A DNA stretch of 64,000 bases from Pseudomonas sp. MH9.2 (GTDB lineage: Bacteria; Pseudomonadota; Gammaproteobacteria; Pseudomonadales; Pseudomonadaceae): the NCBI RefSeq assembly GCF_034353875.1, contig NZ_CP133784.1, positions 3,066,501 to 3,130,500 on the forward strand. Reading direction: 5' to 3'. Below, piece by piece: positions 55,854 through 64,000 of this stretch; the first letter of the stretch is position 1, and each line of letters opens with the position of its first letter. The notes under the pieces are model-generated. The model did not search any database. It was not told where the DNA came from and saw nothing but the letters and a program-made list of their open reading frames with translations. The position numbers were made by a program, and so were the translations under genes.

Positions 55854-56861
55854 TTAATGGATTTTGCTGCCGAGGGTGACGATGCCGTCGGCGCGTTCGC
55901 GTCCGAGCCAGCTGGTCCAGCCAAGACGACAGTCGTTCTGCGGGTCGAGGCGCAGCTCACGAATTTCTTCATGACGCAGTACCAGTCGAATGTCGTAATC
56001 AAGCGGGTCTCGCAGGGTGAAACGCACCAGCGCGCATAACGGCTGATAGCCCGTGCCAATGGGGAGAAAGTCGTGAAAGCTCTGCCAACTCAGTTCGCGG
56101 ATGTGCACGCGAAACTTGCCGCCGCAATCGCGCACTCGCTCGCCCAGCACAAGGTCCTCGCCCAGCCGGCTATTGGCGGTTCCCAGACGATTACGCTGCT
56201 CTTCGAGAATCTGCACCGTGCGCTCGATGCACTGTTCAATAACCAGTTCGGCGTGCTTGAAGTAGTACCGCAGCACGGCCTCGATCAGCGCTGCCGAATG
56301 AGCACGCAGGCTGAGCAGGCCCAGGTAAGGCAGCAACCGTTTCCAGTTCAGCTCCCTGGCTTCGCGAATAGCCTCACCACCCAGCCCGATCAAGGCGAAA
56401 AGCTGTGCCGAAAACGGGTCCTGCGCTTTGCTTTCGAAACGCGCTTGATAGCGATATTTGCGCCAGATCGGTAGCAGCAAACGTTGCAAGCGATGATGAA
56501 AAAGGTCGAGGAAATCGCGCGTCGAATTGCCCTCTTCGCGGTCCCCTAGAGCTTGCTCGCCATAGAAGGCGGGCAGCGGCGAGCCCGCCCCCATCAGGCT
56601 GATCAAGTTAAGACGCAGGCGCGCCCGCATCACCCCGTGCTCTTCAAAAAACTGCACGCGGTCTATATCGCTGCCAGGAAAGCCAAAGCTTGGGTTGGCC
56701 TGAAATTCCAGCAGGTCATACAGCTGCTCGTCATTCATCGGGGCGTTGGATTGACGCAACCGCGCCATGATCTGCGGCACCGCCTGGAAGATCGAATACT
56801 CGCGTATGGCCTTGCTCAACCCGCTTAAAGCAGGGGCTGCAGACCCATTCGTGGTGTCCAT
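55854..56861 (-). CDS. tssG: T6SS baseplate protein TssG
   Basis: The 335-residue baseplate wedge protein includes FFEEHGVMRARLRLNLISLMGAGSPLPAFY (in two parts here: DRVQFFEEHGVMRAR and LISLMGAGSPLPAFYGEQAL), DLFHHRLQRLLLPIWRKYRY and the C-terminal RADGIVTLGSKIH region. AGGAG lies 6 bp before the ATG, which overlaps the end of tssF by 37 bp. Confidence 0.94.
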   Translation of the reverse strand: MDTTNGSAAPALSGLSKAIREYSIFQAVPQIMARLRQSNAPMNDEQLYDLLEFQANPSFGFPGSDIDRVQFFEEHGVMRARLRLNLISLMGAGSPLPAFYGEQALGDREEGNSTRDFLDLFHHRLQRLLLPIWRKYRYQARFESKAQDPFSAQLFALIGLGGEAIREARELNWKRLLPYLGLLSLRAHSAALIEAVLRYYFKHAELVIEQCIERTVQILEEQRNRLGTANSRLGEDLVLGERVRDCGGKFRVHIRELSWQSFHDFLPIGTGYQPLCALVRFTLRDPLDYDIRLVLRHEEIRELRLDPQNDCRLGWTSWLGRERADGIVTLGSKIH

Positions 56862-58615
56862 TGGTACTCCTCACCCTGTGTGCTTTTCACGTGTAGTTCG
56901 TGGTACGAATTGAGGCTGGCATAGAGCGCGAAGAACTCGTTGAGCACCGAAGCGAAGAGGAACAAATCGCCTTCGCCGACGTAGCCCTGAGGGTCGATGA
57001 TCAGTTCCGTGCGCAAACCGCGCAGAGGCAAGCCGCGATGTAGACGGTCAACGGGTTGATGGCTGATGGACTTCAGGGCGTTAAGACGGGGTTTGCTGGC
57101 ATTACGAGCCTGTTGGTCGTAATAGCGCGGCAGGTCGTAGGTTTCGAGAATCACCTTGAGCGCGTTGACGTTGACAAGGGACACGTAGTTCAGCGACATG
57201 TTGCTGATCAACTTCCACAAGAAGTCGCTATTCAGGGGGGGTGGATAACTCGACGTCGGGCTGAGGATATTGCGAAAAGTCAGGGACTCACGCGCACCTG
57301 AAGCCGCCACGCAGATATCCCCTTTCTTGAGCTGACGTGGCAAATTCTGATTGGTGCAGGTCAGTTCGATGGACACCGTGTCAGTACTGTCAGGGTCATG
57401 AAGGCCAAAACGCAGGAACGTGTCCAACCCCTCGTGCAGCAATGATTGACGCTGCCGAACGCTGTAATGCGGGCGGGCCTGTAACGCGTCGAAACTTGGG
57501 TCGTGCTCGAAGGACTCGAACGGCACGAACACCTTCGCATCAGCTTCACCCTTTTGACTGGCGCTCACGCTATCCACGGAAAACACACCGTAGTTCCCCC
57601 GATTCTTTTCATCGGGTAGCAACAGGTACTCGTCCTCCCTGCCATCAAACCTGATCGGCGACGCATGGTGCTTGAACAGATTGGCGATGGGCGTGCAATA
57701 CAGCTTCACGTTATTCAGCGTCGGGCGCTGGCGCTGCATGCCGTTTTTATTGATGGTGAAACGCAGCAAGACACTCCGCGCGCGCTTGAGCGTGTCTTCA
57801 GGGATACGTCCGAGAACACCCAGCCCGGACAGGTCAACGAACAGAAACTTGTCCTGGAACGCAAAATATTCCTGCAAATAGCGGTAACCGCGAAAGGTGT
57901 TCAGCGGGTAAGGAATCAATGCCTCATCTTCGGCAAACCCGACGGGCTGGACGTTTTCACTTGGCAATAGGAATGACAACGTGTTGCCTAGATCCACACC
58001 TTTCATGTGCTCATGTTTAGCGTCCAACGGAATCACCTCAATGCTGTCCAGATGACGCAGCAGGCTGAGATGAAGCGTCTGGCTGATGTAGCGGTCACCG
58101 GCAAAGTGCAGACGAAGACGGCTTAGATCGAGCTCGCCAAGATGCCCGTCACACGTCATATCCAGCCGCAGCGTCAGCAGGGCGCCGTCGCCATTTTCCG
58201 AATAATTCAAAGCACCCAATTGCAGGGCCGATACCTCGGTGGCATAACACGTGCTGAAACCACACACCACACCATCAAGAGACTGACTTTCAACATGCAT
58301 ATTGCGTTCAGCCAAAAGTGCCGGACCCGCCTGCTTCAAGGGGTCGAACTGCAACATGCTGAACGCCGGCAACGGGCGCATGTAGTTCGGCCACAACAGG
58401 TACATCAACGAATGGGTCAGCTCGGGCAGCTCATCATCGAGTTTCTGTCGCAGACGCCCCGTAAGAAACGCAAAACCCTCAAGTAGACGTTCCACATCGG
58501 GATCACACCCGCTCTGCCCAAGAAAAGGCGCCAACGCAGGGTTACGTTCAGCGAAAGCACCGCCCAACTGACGCAGTGCGTTCAGTTCGCTTTGGTAGTA
58601 CTGATTAAACGACAC
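56825..58615 (-). CDS. tssF: T6SS baseplate protein TssF
   Basis: The 596-residue baseplate protein begins SFNQYYQSELNALRQLGGAF, followed by DPDVERLLEGFAFLTGRLRQ and ELTHSLMYLLWPNYMRPLPA, and ends with ASLNSYHELHVKSTQGEEYQ. The start is GTG at 58615 with AGGAAGG about 8 bp upstream, giving the usual family length. In the present sequence the same frame is open upstream through tssE, so the two can be read as one 784-codon frame; the internal Shine-Dalgarno argues for separate initiation. Confidence 0.92.
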   Translation of the reverse strand: MSFNQYYQSELNALRQLGGAFAERNPALAPFLGQSGCDPDVERLLEGFAFLTGRLRQKLDDELPELTHSLMYLLWPNYMRPLPAFSMLQFDPLKQAGPALLAERNMHVESQSLDGVVCGFSTCYATEVSALQLGALNYSENGDGALLTLRLDMTCDGHLGELDLSRLRLHFAGDRYISQTLHLSLLRHLDSIEVIPLDAKHEHMKGVDLGNTLSFLLPSENVQPVGFAEDEALIPYPLNTFRGYRYLQEYFAFQDKFLFVDLSGLGVLGRIPEDTLKRARSVLLRFTINKNGMQRQRPTLNNVKLYCTPIANLFKHHASPIRFDGREDEYLLLPDEKNRGNYGVFSVDSVSASQKGEADAKVFVPFESFEHDPSFDALQARPHYSVRQRQSLLHEGLDTFLRFGLHDPDSTDTVSIELTCTNQNLPRQLKKGDICVAASGARESLTFRNILSPTSSYPPPLNSDFLWKLISNMSLNYVSLVNVNALKVILETYDLPRYYDQQARNASKPRLNALKSISHQPVDRLHRGLPLRGLRTELIIDPQGYVGEGDLFLFASVLNEFFALYASLNSYHELHVKSTQGEEYQWTPRMGLQPLL

Positions 58616-59143
58616 GGGCGATAACCTTCCTGCACGCACACTGCGTGGTTGATTTTTTCGGGTGCGACAGTGCCGCTTCAGATAAAAAATGTTCCACGTG
58701 GAACACGCGCTTTCGCTGATAACAAGGGAGGCTTGATACTTAACCGTGACCTGTCCGTTGCTGTTCAGGCGCGCGGCAAAACTCACCAGGCGCTTGATGC
58801 CATTTACTTCGAGCAAACCCTCGATGGTGAATGCCAGTCTTAAGGGGTCGTTCTCGTTCGGAAGAGAATGGACTTTCACATCGGCCAGACGCGGCTCATA
58901 CGCGCTCACGAAACCCTCTATGGCCGAGCCGGCCTGACTCAAGGACTCATGCAGGCTCAAGCTCATATTGTTCAGGTCCGGCAGCCCGTAGTCGGGAAGC
59001 GTCTGTACGCTGCCTGCACGAGTACTGAGCATTTTTGCCAAGTGGGCAGCCACCGAGTCCATGGCGCAATCCTCGCGACTTGATTCACTTCGCTTACGCG
59101 TGTCGCCGCCAAGGCGCTCGAAAAGGCTGCCGTATGCCGTCAT
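58616..59143 (-). CDS. tssE: T6SS baseplate protein TssE without a stop codon of its own
   Basis: TssE is the gp25-like baseplate component: TAYGSLFERLGGDTRKR, VAAHLAKMLSTRAGSVQTLPDYGLPDLNNMS and LRLAFTIEGLLEVNGIKR, about 135 residues ending near GQVTVKY (58736). GGAG lies 7 bp before ATG 59143. After that point no in-frame stop occurs before tssF; the 120 bp in between look non-coding and contain a parS palindrome. A TAA exists at 58740-58742 one frame over, and TAT at 58736-58738 could be a mutated stop. Confidence 0.8.
58690..58705. other. parS centromere site in the tssE-tssF junction
   Basis: TGTTCCACGTGGAACA is a perfect 16-bp palindrome containing the GTTCCACGTGGAAC core of Pseudomonas ParB sites. 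It lies 75 bp upstream of the tssF start, in the spacer that follows the conserved end of TssE. It is the second parS core in the window, 39.4 kb from the one in folE2. Confidence 0.88.
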
Positions 59144-59156
59144 GACGTTGCTCCGC

Positions 59157-60632
59157 TTACTCTTTGTCCAACTTGCCAACCAGCGACAAGGTGAAATCCG
59201 CCCCCATGTATTTAAAGTGCGGGCGCACGTTCAAGCTGACGCGATACCAGCCAGGCTCGCCTTCAACGTCGCTGACGACGATTTTTGCGGAGCGCAGCGG
59301 ACGGCGGCCACGGACTTCAGAACTAGGGTTTTCTTGGTCTGCGACGTACTGGCGAATCCATTTGTTCAACTCTTGCTCAAGGTCGGTACGTTCCTTCCAG
59401 GAGCCCAGTTGTTCGCGTTGCAGCACTTTGAGGTAGTGCGCCAGACGATTGATGATGAACATATAAGGCAGCTGGGTGCCCAGTTTGTAATTCAGCTCGG
59501 CAGTTTTGTCTTCTTCACTGTTGCCAAAAAACTTCGGTTTCTGCACCGAACTGGCCGAGAAGAACGCAGCGTTGTCACTGCCCTTGCGCATGGTCAGGGA
59601 AATAAAACCTTCTTCCGCCAACTCGTATTCACGACGGTCAGAGACCAATACTTCGGTTGGAATTTTGGTTTCGATTTCGCCCATGCTGTGGAAGTGATGC
59701 AGCGGTAAATCTTCAACCGCCCCTCCGCTCTGTGGGCCGATGATGTTCGGGCACCAGCGGAACTTGGCGAAGCTGTCGGTCAACTTGGTCGCGAACGTGT
59801 AGGCCGTGTTGCCCCACAAATAGTGTTCGTGACTGGTGGCGACATTTTCTTTGTAGACAAAGGTCTTCACCGGATTTTCTTCAGGGTCGTAAGGATTACG
59901 CAGCAGGAAGCGCGGCACAGTCAGGCCAACATAACGCGCATCTTCCTGTTGCCGGAAACTTTGCCATTTGGCGAATTGCGGACCTCCGAAGTGATCTTTC
60001 AGGTCTTTCAGATCAGGTAAGCCGGTAAAACTTTCCAGACCGAAAAACTTCGGGCCCGCAGCCGCAATAAACGGCGCGTGTGCCATACACGCAATGCTGG
60101 AAACATACTGCATGGTTTTGACGTCGGGCGAACTTGGCGAGAAGAAGTAGTTGGCGATGATTGCGCCTACGGGCTCGCCACCGAACTGACCGTATTCAGC
60201 GGTATAAACATGCTTGTAAAGGCCCGACTGCATAACTTCCGGCGAGTCTTCAAAATCGTCCAACAGATCTTGCTTGGAAACGTTAAGCACCTGGATCTTG
60301 ATGTTTTCACGGAAGTTGGTGCGCTCAACCAACAACTGCAGACCACGCCATGAAGCTTCCAGCGCCTGGAATTCCGAGTGGTGCAGAATCTCGTCCATCT
60401 GGCAGCTGAGCTTGGCATCGATCTCGGCGATCATGCGGTCAACCATGGCTTTCTTTACAGGCTCGCCGTTGTTCTGCGGCTTGAGCAACTCTTCGATGAA
60501 GGCCGAGACACCGCGCTTGGCGATTGAGTAGGCATCATCGTTGGGGCTGAGTCTAGTCTCGGCAATGATGCGGTCGAGGATGCCGCCTTCGAGTAGTTCA
60601 GTACTTTTTTGCTGTGCAGCTTTAGTGCTCAT
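59157..60632 (-). CDS. tssC: T6SS sheath large subunit TssC (VipB)
   Basis: The 491-residue protein forms the contractile sheath with TssB. Characteristic segments are AEIDAKLSCQMDEILHHSEF, LEASWRGLQLLVERTNF, SIACMAHAPFIAAAGPKFFG, VPRFLLRNPYDPEENPV, FRWCPNIIGPQSGGAVEDLP, LPYMFIINRLAHYLKVLQRE and the C-terminal LNVRPHFKYMGADFTLSLVG. AAGGAA lies about 9 bp before ATG 60632. It follows tssB by 28 bp. Confidence 0.96.
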   Translation of the reverse strand: MSTKAAQQKSTELLEGGILDRIIAETRLSPNDDAYSIAKRGVSAFIEELLKPQNNGEPVKKAMVDRMIAEIDAKLSCQMDEILHHSEFQALEASWRGLQLLVERTNFRENIKIQVLNVSKQDLLDDFEDSPEVMQSGLYKHVYTAEYGQFGGEPVGAIIANYFFSPSSPDVKTMQYVSSIACMAHAPFIAAAGPKFFGLESFTGLPDLKDLKDHFGGPQFAKWQSFRQQEDARYVGLTVPRFLLRNPYDPEENPVKTFVYKENVATSHEHYLWGNTAYTFATKLTDSFAKFRWCPNIIGPQSGGAVEDLPLHHFHSMGEIETKIPTEVLVSDRREYELAEEGFISLTMRKGSDNAAFFSASSVQKPKFFGNSEEDKTAELNYKLGTQLPYMFIINRLAHYLKVLQREQLGSWKERTDLEQELNKWIRQYVADQENPSSEVRGRRPLRSAKIVVSDVEGEPGWYRVSLNVRPHFKYMGADFTLSLVGKLDKE

Positions 60633-60660
60633 AGAGATGGCTTCCTTTGCTGATGAGGTC

Positions 60661-61167
60661 TCAAGCGTCCGGCGTAGCGGCGGCATTCATGCTCAGTTCA
60701 CCCAGAACACGGGCACGCGCTTCATCGTCGGCGAGTACACCTTCGATAGCCTTTCGGAAAGCTGGCGCATTACCCAGCGGACCTTTGAGGGCCACAAGCG
60801 CATCCCGCAGCTCCATCAGTTTTTTCAACTCTGGAATCTGCTCGATCAGGTTGGCCGGGCCGAAATCTTTCATCGAGCCGACCTTGAGGTTGATCGCCAG
60901 CTCATCGGTGCAGCCCTCCTCCTGAAGACGATTGGGTACGCTCAGCGTCAGGCGCAGTTTTTGGTTGGCCAGCACGTCGTCAAAGTTGTTTTTGTCGATG
61001 CTGATCGGCTTGCGATCCTCGACTTTGCGTTCATCCGCTTGCTGGGTGAAATCACCCAGTACCAGCAGCTTCAGCGGCAGCTCGATTTCTTCTTGAGCAT
61101 TGCCAAGCGCGGGTTTAAAGGTGACGTTGATGCGTTCTTTAGGGGCAACCGAGCCTTCTTTGGCCAT
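60661..61167 (-). CDS. tssB: T6SS sheath small subunit TssB (VipA)
   Basis: The 168-residue sheath protein contains ERINVTFKPA, ELPLKLLVLGDFTQQADERK, the conserved VEDRKPISIDKNNFDDVL and LKVGSMKDFGPANLIEQIPE. AAGGAG lies upstream of the ATG. It is followed by tssC as in all T6SS clusters. Confidence 0.96.
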   Translation of the reverse strand: MAKEGSVAPKERINVTFKPALGNAQEEIELPLKLLVLGDFTQQADERKVEDRKPISIDKNNFDDVLANQKLRLTLSVPNRLQEEGCTDELAINLKVGSMKDFGPANLIEQIPELKKLMELRDALVALKGPLGNAPAFRKAIEGVLADDEARARVLGELSMNAAATPDA

Positions 61168-61199
61168 GGCGTTTCTCCTTGCGGTTATGACCCGAGGGC

Positions 61200-62756
61200 C
61201 TAGGGAAGTACTACTTCAAGATCGAGGTGGCACAACCGGTGGTAAACATCTTCCTTGCGCTCTCGCACCACTTGGTTTTGCGGCAACAGTTCGCAGCAGC
61301 TATACAGGAGGTGCAGCACTTGCAGCGCAAGGTCGGGCTCCCAGGCATCAAGGCCGGCATCCCGTAATTGCTGATCGAGAGTCTCAAGCTGGGTCTTGGC
61401 CAGTTCGTACTTCTTGGCCTGGTAACACAGTCGAGCGAGGCTCAATCGCCAGAAAAAACGTACCCTTCCACCTTGAGCGCTCTGCAAGCCCTGCTTGAGA
61501 ATCTGCACGGCAGCCTTGAGACCATCCCGGCGCAAAACGGGCAATACGTCTTGCAAGGCGTCTTCCCAGACGGCTTGAGTGTTATCGCTTTGCAGCGCGC
61601 CGGGCGCATCGACCACTTGCAGATGAACCAACACATGGGCGCTGATCCAGCTACGTGTAGCGTCATCCGCGAACGGCACACCGTCGTGAAAGCGCAGGTC
61701 GACTATTCCCGGCAAACGCTGCAGCAATAGCGAAAGCTGAACCTCGACCTCGCGCATGGCCAAATCGGCATTGAGCCGCTGCAGGCACTCCCACACCATG
61801 CGTTGGCCGTCGAACCAGAACGGAGAAACAGCAAGGCTGGCCTCCAGATCGACCAGTAAATCGGCGTACTGCCCTTGATCCAGGCGCTCCTGATAGCTTT
61901 TCAGCCTGTCCGCCGGCAGCCCGCGCAAGACGGTGATGTATTCGGCGTTACGCTCCGGGAGCGCCTCAATCGTCAGCCACAACAGGGTCCGATTGAGGCG
62001 TAAGGCACGAAGGTCGGTGGCTTTCTGGCGTAGCCACCAGGCGCACAAAGGCCGTGCATTTTCCTGCTGCACACGCAGGGCTTTTTGCGCGTCCTTTTCA
62101 TTGTCGATGGGCGAACCCGGGGTGAAGAGTTGAGTGGCCGCCTGTTTCACCTGGGCGAGCGCCGCGCCCATCGCCCCTGGCTCAGGCTGGTTACTCGCTG
62201 CGCGCTGCACCATGGCTGCCAGTCGTCGCCGGATTGGCAACAACAACGGGGCGTCATTGCCCAACTGCAGCGTCAGCAGGGCATCCAGGCCCTCAAAGTG
62301 TTCAACCAGACGCCTGAACAGGGACAACTGCTCTTTAATCGGCACGCTCTCTGCCAACACCTGCTCAAGACGCGGCAACAACCAATTGAAGGCGGCTACG
62401 CGGGTACGCGATTTGAGCGGGTGCAAGCACTCCCAGTGGTCTTTGCAAAGGTGATGAAGCAGGCCGAACCCCGCCAATAAGCCTGCAAACGAATTTTTTT
62501 GGTACAGTGCCCACGCCAGCCAAACCGCCACACGCAGGTCTTTGGAGTGATCACGCAAGATCAACTCGCTGTCATCAAGGATTTTTTGCCAGTCGATTCG
62601 GCTGTTCTCATGCAGCGAATGGGCCTTGCCCAGCTCACTTTCCACCGCCTCGTATTCGTTGGAAAAACGAATATCATCCCCGGCGAAGTGCTCCTTGGAG
62701 ATGGGGGTCCTGGCAAGATCCAGGTAACGGGCAGACAACTCAAGCGAGTAAGTCAT
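61200..62756 (-). CDS. tssA: T6SS baseplate/tail-priming protein TssA
   Basis: The 518-residue protein has an N-terminal ImpA_N domain (WQKILDDSELILRDHSKDLR, VAVWLAWALYQKNSFAGLLAG) and a long C-terminal helical region (ARPLCAWWLRQKATDLRALR, RVRFFWRLSLARLCYQAKKY). TssA caps the growing sheath and is the promoter-proximal gene here. ATG 62756 begins the typical MTYSLELSARYLDLA sequence; the longer frame from 62792 has no family support. Confidence 0.9.
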   Translation of the reverse strand: MTYSLELSARYLDLARTPISKEHFAGDDIRFSNEYEAVESELGKAHSLHENSRIDWQKILDDSELILRDHSKDLRVAVWLAWALYQKNSFAGLLAGFGLLHHLCKDHWECLHPLKSRTRVAAFNWLLPRLEQVLAESVPIKEQLSLFRRLVEHFEGLDALLTLQLGNDAPLLLPIRRRLAAMVQRAASNQPEPGAMGAALAQVKQAATQLFTPGSPIDNEKDAQKALRVQQENARPLCAWWLRQKATDLRALRLNRTLLWLTIEALPERNAEYITVLRGLPADRLKSYQERLDQGQYADLLVDLEASLAVSPFWFDGQRMVWECLQRLNADLAMREVEVQLSLLLQRLPGIVDLRFHDGVPFADDATRSWISAHVLVHLQVVDAPGALQSDNTQAVWEDALQDVLPVLRRDGLKAAVQILKQGLQSAQGGRVRFFWRLSLARLCYQAKKYELAKTQLETLDQQLRDAGLDAWEPDLALQVLHLLYSCCELLPQNQVVRERKEDVYHRLCHLDLEVVLP

Positions 62757-63390
62757 CCGAGGCACGCACTGTCTGCACAATACGGAACGCACATCAATGC
62801 ATGAGTACCTAATGCAGGTGCGCTAAACCAACTCCATGCGGGCGTGCAGAGCACAATCCTTTTATCGCACACCATAATCAGCTACCTCGGACAATGGCGG
62901 CGATCTTAAGAGGAGACAGTCTCTGCGTATGTAGGAAAACGCCACCGCGCCTTACAGAAACGTCTGAGAGAATAGTGGCCGGTTTCTTACCTCAAACTTC
63001 GCACATTTAAGCTCGCAAAAGTTTGTAGGAAGTTTCCCTCATGTAAGTCGGAAACTAGAGATTATTAAATGGCCTAAATAACGTTTAATATTATATTCAG
63101 GCACTGTTTGTTCTAGCCGTAACAATGACTTTTATCACTAATACAACGTGATGCTATTAAACTGATCGATATTACGATGCACTTTCGTCTGGTACTTTTC
63201 TTTGTGCCGGTGGCATCGTGCACGTTTGGGTATGAGATGAGTGCTCGCGCTCAGTCCAGCCGCCCGCGCCCGAATGAAAATTCGGGCTATTGGGGCCAAA
63301 TCTTGGCAAAGATGTGCGGGGAAGGCGTACTGCCCCCAAGGGAGCAACATCCGGAAGATGAGCGCTGATCAGAACAAGATCAGCGTTCTG
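62757..63390. other. AT-rich region upstream of the T6SS cluster
   Basis: No gene is convincingly supported. The T6SS promoter must lie in the first 200 bp. TGTAGGAA occurs twice (about 62930 and 63024) and the region 63030-63180 is strongly AT-rich. Two perfect hairpins are present: GCCCGAAT/ATTCGGGC with a GAAA loop (63268-63287) and CGCTGATC/GATCAGCG (63363-63385). A 42-codon frame ending at 63368 has no recognisable homologue. Confidence 0.4.
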
Positions 63391-63650
63391 CGACAGTCTT
63401 TCAATTGCAAACTAAGAGGTTGCTGTGAGCGCCAGGAGGGACGCCCGCGCGTCATTCCTCCTAGTGCGACAGTTTTTTACTCAGCGACAGTTTTTATTGT
63501 CTATAACCACGGTTGATCCTACTGAATAAAGTCTGTCGGATCGAGCCCAGCAATTACAGGGGCTAGCCTGCGGGCTGATCAGAAATAAAGTCTGTCGCAA
63601 CACCAATTTTGTGAGCTGTTGCCGTTCGACCTACTAAATAAAGTCTGTCG
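63391..63650. repeat. Two facing arrays of short repeats, transposon-end-like
   Basis: AATAAAGTCTGTCG occurs three times exactly, at 63525-63538, 63584-63597 and 63637-63650. Facing it on the left are three related inverted copies beginning CGACAG followed by T-rich sequence, at 63391, 63467 and 63485 (the last continues TTTTTATTG). Multiple spaced transposase-binding sites of this kind mark the ends of Tn7/Tn5053-type elements; AATAAAGTCT also occurs in Tn7 TnsB sites. No transposase of that class is visible in the window. Confidence 0.5.
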
Positions 63651-63821
63651 TAAACTTACAACGTATTGATTTTAAATATTTTTTCCATCTAAAAACAGCT
63701 AATGCGCCGAGCGCAAGCACAATGGAGCTACCACGGTCGAGAATCCCTCAGGCCGTCGGGTGCCCGATGGAGAGGCCACTCCTTTTGAAAGCAACGCACC
63801 TCTTATATTGCACTGCCATAA

Positions 63822-64000
63822 CGGGCCGGGGATGAGTACCTTTCAGGTGATATTAGAGATACGTCAATTCTGGGTTGTGTCTGGGCCTACAGCAGCACGC
63901 AATTCTCGGCACTCAAGGCCGTGGTCTACGACTTCAGCTCGAGCTGTGCCGGCGAATATGCGCGTAACTTCCTAGGCACGTGGAACGGCAAGCTGGTCTG
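63822..64000 (+). pseudogene. IS66-family transposase (TnpC) remnant, cut by window edge
   Basis: The frame opening after TAA at 63819 runs to the window end and reads VWAYSSTQFSALKAVVYDFS, then AGEYARNFLGTWNGKLV, which is the conserved catalytic-core region of IS66 TnpC. The N-terminal half is absent and the preceding sequence contains stops, so the copy looks 5'-truncated. Its 3' part continues outside the window. Confidence 0.65.

Noticed and set aside
62822..62837. GG-N10-GC match to a sigma-54 promoter upstream of tssA
   Set aside because: Outside the GG and GC the hexamers are poor (TGGAGT, TAGC); such matches are common by chance, although the sfa gene makes a sigma-54 promoter somewhere plausible.
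63177..63368. 63-codon frame near the right end
   Set aside because: It contains a perfect hairpin in its middle and no similarity I recognise; more likely intergenic.
63972..63985. Half parS-like CACGTGGAAC in the IS66 fragment
   Set aside because: Only the right half matches; the left half differs at four positions, so it is probably coincidence within coding sequence.

Overview
The window looks like a chromosomal segment of a fluorescent-group Pseudomonas. It is GC-rich, and the pycA-pycB/LysR block, RpiR regulator, uvrD, zigA-folE2, cls and cfa all resemble genes found near the end of the P. aeruginosa numbering, so fairly close to oriC. Two perfect 14-bp parS cores (19243-19256 and 58691-58704) and three consensus DnaA boxes within 376 bp (16163-16538) fit an origin-proximal position.

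Layout. 1-23 kb is mostly housekeeping: the end of a GNAT acetyltransferase, a two-subunit pyruvate carboxylase with its divergent LysR regulator, a HexR-like RpiR regulator, a PAS-GGDEF-EAL protein, UvrD helicase, a Tim44-like protein, a frameshifted cation/proton antiporter, an acyl-CoA thioesterase, two COG0523 metal GTPases, the zinc-independent GTP cyclohydrolase FolE2, cardiolipin synthase and cyclopropane fatty acid synthase. zigA and folE2 diverge from a Zur-box-like palindrome.

23.4-29.5 kb is one minus-strand operon of three SPFH (HflK/HflC-like) membrane proteins and a P1B-type metal ATPase. One SPFH protein begins with a tract holding 16 histidines. A second Zur-like palindrome (29504-29516) lies just upstream. 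I read this as a zinc-starvation membrane system and consider it the most interesting candidate in the window. 30-34.6 kb carries opgD (periplasmic glucan modification) and a pair encoding a Wzy-like polymerase and a clan-A glycoside hydrolase.

35-62.8 kb is a type VI secretion island. On the plus strand is an effector module: VgrG, a DUF4123 adaptor, three tandem DUF3304 lipoproteins (probable immunity) and a DUF2235 lipase (Tle1-like). Convergent to it, on the minus strand, is a structural cluster in the order tssA-B-C-E-F-G-H-sfa-lipoprotein-fha-J-K-L-M-stp1-stk1, as in P. aeruginosa HSI-II. No hcp, PAAR or tagF gene is present. tssE has no in-frame stop before tssF, and a parS site sits exactly in their junction. 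The last 1 kb is AT-richer, with convergent short repeats that look like transposon-end binding sites and the remnant of an IS66-type transposase.

Two genes carry single-base frameshifts in C/G homopolymers (antiporter, HflC-like), so a few sequence errors are possible. No tRNA, rRNA or CRISPR array was seen.
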